Shown in pieces: positions 58,597 to 64,000 of a stretch of DNA of 64,000 bases. How positions within the stretch are numbered: the first letter of the stretch is position 1; each line of letters begins with the position of its first letter. A program made the position numbers and the translations under genes. The notes beneath the pieces are model-generated. The model was given only the letters and a program-made list of their open reading frames with translations. It was not told where the DNA came from and ran no database searches. Source of the DNA: Stenotrophomonas indicatrix (GTDB lineage: Bacteria > Pseudomonadota > Gammaproteobacteria > Xanthomonadales > Xanthomonadaceae); the NCBI GenBank assembly GCA_041545745.1, contig CP168152.1:680001-744000 (forward strand), given 5' to 3'.

Positions 58597-61116
58597 ATGA
58601 TGAGCACGCACGCACGCCGCAACCGGCGCTTGACTGGCCTGGTGCTGTCGATGGCCCTGCTGGCGGTAGTCCCGCAGGCCTGGGCTGCGGCACCGCAGGC
58701 GGCACAGCCCCAAGCGCAGGGCGTGGCCGGCTACGAGCTGCCCTCGGCCGCACTGCAGGCGGTGGTCGACGCGCCGCGGGCGCCGTCGCTGTTCCTGTCG
58801 CCGCGCCGCGACGTGGCCGCACTGATGCAGATGCCGTCGCTGCCGTCGATCCAGGTGGTGGCACAGCCGGAGCTGAAACTGGCTGGCCTGCGCATCAATC
58901 CGAAAACCTTTTCCGACAGCCGCTTCAGCTTCGGCCAGAAGCTGTGGCTGATGAATGTGGCCGACGGCAAGGAGCGGCAGATCAGCGGGTTGCCGGCCTC
59001 GTTGTCGATCGCCAGCCTGACGTGGTCGCCGGACCAGAAGTGGCTGGCCTTCAACCAGGTCGATGCCGCTACCGGTGCCAATGAACTGTGGCTGGTGGAC
59101 GTGGCCGTCGGCAGCGCCCGTCGTCTGGTTGCCGACCTGAACACCGTTCTGGGCAGTGGCTACCAGTGGTTGCCGGACAGCCGTGGGCTGGTGGTGTTCA
59201 CTCGCCCGGCCAACCTGGGCACCGCCCCGGCTGCGGATGGCATTCCGACCGGCCCGGCCGTGCAGCAGACCAGTCAGGGGGGTGGCGTGGTGTCGATCCG
59301 CACCTATCAGGATCTGCTGAAGAACGAGGCCGACGCGCGCCAGTTCGATTACTACGCCACCACCCAGCCGATGGAGGTCAGCCTGGACGGGCAGCGCCGT
59401 GCCATCGGTGCGGCCGGCATCTTCATGGGCTTTGCGGTGTCGCCCGATGGCCGCTTCGTGCTCAGCCAGCCGGTGCAGCGCCCGTACTCCTACGTGGTGC
59501 CGGTGAGCAGCTTCCCGCGCCGCATCGAAGTGCTCGACCGCAGCACCGGCAAGCTGGTGCACACCGTGGCCGTGCGCCCGCTGGTGGAAGGCCTGCCGAC
59601 CGGCAACGATGCCGAAGTGACCGGCGTGCGTGACATCAGCTGGCGCGGCGATGCCGATGCCACCTTGGTGTGGGCCGAAGCGCAGGACGGCGGCGACCCG
59701 AACAAGGAGGCCAAGGTGCGCGATGCGGTGTTCATGCAGGCCGCACCGTTCGACACGCCGCCGGTGACCCTGGCCCAGCTCGGCAGCCGTTACGCTGGCA
59801 TCAGCTGGGGCCGTGGCGACCTGGCCCTGCTCAACGAATCGTGGTGGAAGACCCGCCGCAGCAAGACCTGGCTGATCGCACCGGACAACGCCAGCGCCGA
59901 TGCCAGGCTGCTGTGGGATCGCGACGCGCAGGATCGCTACGCCGATCCGGGCCGCCCGCTGATGGCCAGCGATGACCGCGGCCGCTCGCTGCTGCAGACC
60001 ACCGCTGATGGCGGCAGCCTGTACCTGGCCGGTGCCGGTGCATCGCCGGAGGGCGACCGTCCGTTCGTCGATCGTTTCGAGGTGGCCAGCGGCAAGGCGA
60101 CCCGCCTGTTCCATTCGCAGGCACCGACCTACGCCGCGCCGGTAACGCTGCTGGATGCGCAGGCCAGTTCGCTGCTGATCAGCCGCGAAAGCCCGGATGA
60201 ACCGACCAACTTCTACGTGCAGTCGCTGGCCGACACCAATGCTGCACCGCGTGCGCTGACCCATTTCGCCCATCCGCTGCCGCAGTTGAAGGGTGTGCAG
60301 AAGGAGCAGATCCGCTACAAGCGCAAGGACGGCGTGGACCTGACCGCGACCCTGCTGCTGCCGCCGGGCTACGACCCCAAGCGCGATGGTCCGCGGCCGC
60401 TGCTGATGTGGGCCTACCCGGGTGAGTTCAAGAGCGCGGCGGCCGCCAGCCAGGTGACCGATTCGCCGTACCGCTTCAACGCGATCAGCTACTGGGGCCC
60501 GCAGGCGTTCCTGGCCAAGGGTTATGTGGTGCTGGCCAGCCCGTCGATGCCGATCATCGGCGAAGGCGACAAGGAGCCCAACGACACCTACATCGAACAG
60601 CTGGTGGCCAATGCGCAGGCCGCGGTGGACGAGGTGGTGCGGCGTGGCGTGACCGACCGCGAGCACATCGCCATCGGTGGCCATTCCTACGGTGCCTTCA
60701 TGACCGCCAACCTGCTCGCGCACACCCGCCTGTTCAAGGCCGGCATCGCCCGCAGTGGCGCCTACAACCGCACGCTGACCCCGTTTGGTTTCCAGGCCGA
60801 AGAGCGCAACTACTGGCAGGCGCAGGACGTGTACCAGAAGATGGCGCCGTTCAACTACGCCGACAGGATCAAGGATCCGATCCTCTTCATCCACGGCGTG
60901 GACGACAACAATTCGGGCACGTTCCCGATGCAGAGCGAACGCATGTTTGCCGCAGTGAAGGGCCTGGGCGGCACCGCCCGCCTGGTGATGCTGCCGAACG
61001 AGTCGCATGCCTACCGCGCACGCGAATCGATCATGACGATGCTGGCCGAAAGCGAGCGCTGGCTGGAGCAGACCCTGGGCCCGGTGCAGCAGGGCAAGGC
61101 CAAGAAGACGCGCTGA
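58597..61116 (+). CDS. Exported S9 family (prolyl oligopeptidase-fold) peptidase
   Basis: An 839-residue secreted peptidase. The ATG at 58597 (a second follows at 58600) leads to a signal peptide ending PQAWA. A beta-propeller-like region spans about 60-560, and the alpha/beta-hydrolase domain is C-terminal. The nucleophile serine is in IGGHSYGAFMTANLL near residue 705, the aspartate in HGVDDNNSGTFPMQS near 770 and the histidine in LPNESHAYRARES near 805. LAYPGEFKS-type and SYWGPQAFLAKGYVVL segments recall glutamyl endopeptidase-like S9 enzymes. It is divergent from ahcY; specificity is not determined. Confidence 0.93.
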   Translation: MMSTHARRNRRLTGLVLSMALLAVVPQAWAAAPQAAQPQAQGVAGYELPSAALQAVVDAPRAPSLFLSPRRDVAALMQMPSLPSIQVVAQPELKLAGLRINPKTFSDSRFSFGQKLWLMNVADGKERQISGLPASLSIASLTWSPDQKWLAFNQVDAATGANELWLVDVAVGSARRLVADLNTVLGSGYQWLPDSRGLVVFTRPANLGTAPAADGIPTGPAVQQTSQGGGVVSIRTYQDLLKNEADARQFDYYATTQPMEVSLDGQRRAIGAAGIFMGFAVSPDGRFVLSQPVQRPYSYVVPVSSFPRRIEVLDRSTGKLVHTVAVRPLVEGLPTGNDAEVTGVRDISWRGDADATLVWAEAQDGGDPNKEAKVRDAVFMQAAPFDTPPVTLAQLGSRYAGISWGRGDLALLNESWWKTRRSKTWLIAPDNASADARLLWDRDAQDRYADPGRPLMASDDRGRSLLQTTADGGSLYLAGAGASPEGDRPFVDRFEVASGKATRLFHSQAPTYAAPVTLLDAQASSLLISRESPDEPTNFYVQSLADTNAAPRALTHFAHPLPQLKGVQKEQIRYKRKDGVDLTATLLLPPGYDPKRDGPRPLLMWAYPGEFKSAAAASQVTDSPYRFNAISYWGPQAFLAKGYVVLASPSMPIIGEGDKEPNDTYIEQLVANAQAAVDEVVRRGVTDREHIAIGGHSYGAFMTANLLAHTRLFKAGIARSGAYNRTLTPFGFQAEERNYWQAQDVYQKMAPFNYADRIKDPILFIHGVDDNNSGTFPMQSERMFAAVKGLGGTARLVMLPNESHAYRARESIMTMLAESERWLEQTLGPVQQGKAKKTR

Positions 61117-61125
61117 CCAGACCCG

Positions 61126-61198
61126 GTAGTGCCGGCCGCTGGCCGGCAACCTCACGTTGCGCAGGTCCACGAGGTTGCCGGCCAGCGGCCGGCACTAC
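61126..61198. repeat. SMAG/REP dimer
   Basis: GTAGTGCCGGCCGCTGGCC runs to GGCCAGCGGCCGGCACTAC between the peptidase and ppc genes; same type as 2502, 26777 and 27586. Confidence 0.9.
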
Positions 61199-61288
61199 CA
61201 GATGAAACCATTTTTGCATCGCAGCACGGCACGCGTTCTGGTTTAGGCTTGGGGTCTGGATCCGTTGACCGAGGCCTGTGCGTCGCCG

Positions 61289-64000
61289 ATGAACGAGTAC
61301 CGCAGCAGTATCGAATTTGCTTCCCCCGATCTTCCCCTGCGTGACGATGTGCGCCGTCTCGGTGCACTGGTCGGCGACCTGCTGGTCGAGCAGGTGTCGG
61401 CCGCTTTCCTCGATGACGTCGAGGACGTGCGTACGCGTGCGATCGCCCGCCGCGAGAACCAGGCGCCGCTGTCCGAGCTGGCCGATGGCCTTGCCGGGCG
61501 TGCGCCACAGCAGGCCGAGACCATGGTGCGTGCGTTCAGCACCTACTTCCAGGTGGTCAACATCGCCGAGCGCGTGCATCGCATCCGCCGCCGCCGAGAC
61601 TACCAGCGCGCCGTTGCCGCCGCACCGCAACCCGATGGCCTGCAGGATGCCCTGCAGCACCTGAAGGCGCAGGGCGTTGGCCTGGACGAACTGGCACAGT
61701 GGCTGCCACGCATCGATATCGAGCCGGTGTTCACCGCGCACCCGACCGAGGCCGTGCGCCGCGCGCTGCTGGAAAAAGAGCAGCTGATGGTGGCCAGCCT
61801 GGTCGACAACCTCGACGGCCAGCGCACGCCCGGTGAGGCCGCCGCAGACGCTGCACGTTTCCGCATGGCATTGACCGCGTCGTGGCAGACCACCGATTCC
61901 TCGCCGGTGCGTCCAACCGTGGACGACGAACGCGAACACGTCGGCTTCTATCTGGTGCAGGTGCTGTACCGGGTCATCCCGGTGCTGTACGAATCGCTGC
62001 AGCAGGCGCTGCGCGATACCTATGGCGAGGAGCTGCCGTTGCCACGCCTGCTGCGTTTCGGCACGTGGGTGGGCGGCGACATGGACGGCAATCCCAATGT
62101 GGATGCGCACACCATCCGCAACACGCTGGATGCACAGCGCGTTGCCGTGCTGGGCCAGTACCAGAAGGAACTGCTGCAGCTGGCCAGCCTGCTCAGCCAA
62201 TCCACCGAACGGGTGGGGGTGAGCGATGCACTGCAGGCGCGTGTCGCGCACTATCAGCAGTTGCTGCCGCAGGTGCAGTCGCGGCCACGCCATGCCGACA
62301 TGCCGTACCGGTTGCTCAACGACCGCATGCGCGCACGCCTGCAGGCCACGCTGGATGATGCCGACGGCGCCTATGCCGGCCCGGACGAGCTGATCGATGA
62401 CCTGCAGCTGATCCTCGACAGCCTGCGTGCGAACCGTGGCGAACATGCCGGCGGCTTCGCCGTGCAGCGTCTGCTGTGGCGGGTGAAGACCTTCGGCTTC
62501 CATCTGGCGCGGCTGGATGTGCGCCAGGAGTCGAGCGTGCATGCGCGCGCGCTGGCGGCAGTGCTGGGTGGCGACGCGGCATGGGATGCGTTGGATGCAG
62601 TGGGGCGCGCACGTCTGCTGGCACCGCATGCCAGTGGTGAAGCCCCCTTGCCCGTTGGCGATGATGAGGGCAGCCAGCGCTTGGATGCGGTGTTCGCTGC
62701 ATTGGCCGATGCGCGTGCGCGGCATGGTGGCGACGCGCTCGGCAGCTACATCATCTCGATGGCGCACGACCGTGGCGATGTGCTGGCGGTGCTGGCGCTG
62801 GCGCGCCGTGGTGGACTGGTCGATGACGCCGGCAGCGTGCCGCTGGATATCGCGCCGCTGTTTGAAACCGTGGACGACCTCAAGCGCGGCACTGCAACAC
62901 TGCGCGATCTGCTGGCCGATCCGGTGTATCGCGCGCATCTGCGTGCACGTGAAGATGTGCAGATGGTGATGCTCGGTTATTCGGACAGCAGCAAGGACGG
63001 TGGCATTGCCGCCTCGCGCTGGGGCCTGCAACGCGCACAGGTTGAACTGCTGGAGGTGGCGGCCGACGCCGGCCTGCGTTTGACCTTCTTCCATGGCCGC
63101 GGCGGTTCGATCAGCCGCGGCGGCGGCAAGACCACGCATGCAGTCGATGCCTCGCCACGCGGCAGCATCGATGGCCGCCTGCGGGTGACCGAACAGGGCG
63201 AGGTGATCCACCGCAAGTACGGCATCCGCGCGCTGGCGCTGCGCTCGCTGGAGCAGGCCACCGGTGCGGTACTGCGCGCCAGCCTGCGCCCGCGCGCCGC
63301 CGAGCCGCGCGAGGACGCGTGGCGCCCGGTGATGGACGTGGTCGCCGGCTCCAGCAGTGAGGTCTATCGGGCGTTCGTCGGCCAGCCGCGTTTCATGGAC
63401 TACTTCCGTACCGCCACGCCGATCGATGTGATCGAACGGATGACACTGGGCTCGCGGCCTTCGCGGCGGCTCGGCCAGGATGCGGCGTTGACCAACCTGC
63501 GTGCGATTCCGTGGGTGTTTGCCTGGAGCCAGGCGCGCGCGGTGATCCCGGGCTGGTATGGCGTCGGCAGCGGCCTGCAGGCGGCGGTGGATGCCGGCCA
63601 TGAAGCCACGCTGCGCGAGATGGCGCGGGACTGGCCGTTCTTCCGCACGTTCCTGGATGACATCGCGATGGTGCTGTCGAAGGGCGATATCACCATCGCC
63701 GAACAGTTCTCGCGCCTGTCAGGCGAGCTGCACGATGCGTTCTTCCCGCAGGTCGAACGCGAACTGGAACTGACCCGGCACTGGCTGCTGACGCTGATGG
63801 AGCAGCAGACCCTGCTGGACCACGACGCGCGGCTGGCGCTGTCGATCCGCCTGCGCAACCCTTATGTGGATCCGATCAGCGTGCTGCAGGTGGACCTGCT
63901 GCAGCGCTGGCGCGAAAGCGGGCGCGAGGATGACGACCTGCTGCGCGCGCTGGTGGCCTGCGTGAATGGTGTTTCGCAGGGCGTGCAGAACACCGGGTGA
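61289..64000 (+). CDS. ppc: Phosphoenolpyruvate carboxylase
   Basis: A 903-residue enzyme making oxaloacetate from PEP and bicarbonate (anaplerosis). The ATG at 61289 gives [14 protein letters not shown]; an in-frame TTG at 61265 is possible. Catalytic signatures are [44 protein letters not shown] and [25 protein letters not shown] and the invariant C-terminal QNTG also match. The gene is complete, with its TGA as the last three bases of the window. Confidence 0.97.
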   Translation: MNEYRSSIEFASPDLPLRDDVRRLGALVGDLLVEQVSAAFLDDVEDVRTRAIARRENQAPLSELADGLAGRAPQQAETMVRAFSTYFQVVNIAERVHRIRRRRDYQRAVAAAPQPDGLQDALQHLKAQGVGLDELAQWLPRIDIEPVFTAHPTEAVRRALLEKEQLMVASLVDNLDGQRTPGEAAADAARFRMALTASWQTTDSSPVRPTVDDEREHVGFYLVQVLYRVIPVLYESLQQALRDTYGEELPLPRLLRFGTWVGGDMDGNPNVDAHTIRNTLDAQRVAVLGQYQKELLQLASLLSQSTERVGVSDALQARVAHYQQLLPQVQSRPRHADMPYRLLNDRMRARLQATLDDADGAYAGPDELIDDLQLILDSLRANRGEHAGGFAVQRLLWRVKTFGFHLARLDVRQESSVHARALAAVLGGDAAWDALDAVGRARLLAPHASGEAPLPVGDDEGSQRLDAVFAALADARARHGGDALGSYIISMAHDRGDVLAVLALARRGGLVDDAGSVPLDIAPLFETVDDLKRGTATLRDLLADPVYRAHLRAREDVQMVMLGYSDSSKDGGIAASRWGLQRAQVELLEVAADAGLRLTFFHGRGGSISRGGGKTTHAVDASPRGSIDGRLRVTEQGEVIHRKYGIRALALRSLEQATGAVLRASLRPRAAEPREDAWRPVMDVVAGSSSEVYRAFVGQPRFMDYFRTATPIDVIERMTLGSRPSRRLGQDAALTNLRAIPWVFAWSQARAVIPGWYGVGSGLQAAVDAGHEATLREMARDWPFFRTFLDDIAMVLSKGDITIAEQFSRLSGELHDAFFPQVERELELTRHWLLTLMEQQTLLDHDARLALSIRLRNPYVDPISVLQVDLLQRWRESGREDDDLLRALVACVNGVSQGVQNTG

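Noticed and set aside
61031..63601. Open frame of 856 codons antisense to ppc
   Set aside because: No motif, repetitive His/Gln/Arg composition; ppc is certain on the plus strand.

Overview
The window is a high-GC gammaproteobacterial chromosome segment from the Xanthomonadales, most likely a Stenotrophomonas of the maltophilia complex. The grounds are the codon bias, the gene order around the division/cell-wall cluster, an intergenic RNase P RNA, a SAH riboswitch in front of ahcY, and above all many palindromic GTAG-type (SMAG/REP) repeats that typify Stenotrophomonas. No rRNA, tRNA, CRISPR array, prophage or insertion sequence was seen.

Layout: 1-3577 holds riboflavin and thiamine genes (ribE end, ribB with a degenerate GTP cyclohydrolase II domain, ribH, nusB, thiL). 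A convergent 995-residue hybrid sensor kinase follows (3597-6584). 6735-20391 holds two paralogous chaperone-usher fimbrial loci in tandem. In each, pilin and chaperone genes read left and usher, second pilin and adhesin genes read right; locus 1 has an extra adhesin before the usher and a fragment of another pilin gene. Between the loci sits a small gene of unknown function behind a heavily base-paired leader. A decayed autotransporter barrel (20397-21041) closes this accessory block.

21128-28446 is mostly housekeeping: an FAD-linked hydroxyacid oxidase, a DUF457 membrane protein, yraN, lpoA, rsmI, rnpB, a DM13 protein and an NRDE/TANGO2 protein. 28771-45646 is the dcw cluster mraZ-rsmH-ftsL-ftsI-murE-murF-mraY-ftsW-murG-murC-ddlB-ftsQ-ftsA-ftsZ-lpxC, mostly coupled by 4-base overlaps. 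It has no murD, it is preceded by five MraZ-type boxes at 10-base spacing and a perfect DnaA box, and a coupled 15-codon ORF lies between murG and murC. Then come dciA, an M23 peptidase, secA, a Nudix-ThiE fusion, metF, an amidohydrolase, small unknowns, ybaK, ahcY with its SAH riboswitch, an S9 peptidase and a complete ppc.

The least explained signals are: (i) the structured leader at 14148-14314 with mutually exclusive stems; (ii) a promoter layout with TTGCAA boxes at fixed spacing shared by the fimbrial transcription units; (iii) a 135-base pilin gene fragment almost identical to the end of the pilin gene in the other locus; (iv) palindromic repeats that have become part of reading frames (DUF457 gene, NRDE gene, ribE tail). 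All functional statements come from reading the sequence and from recall of families; no search was run.
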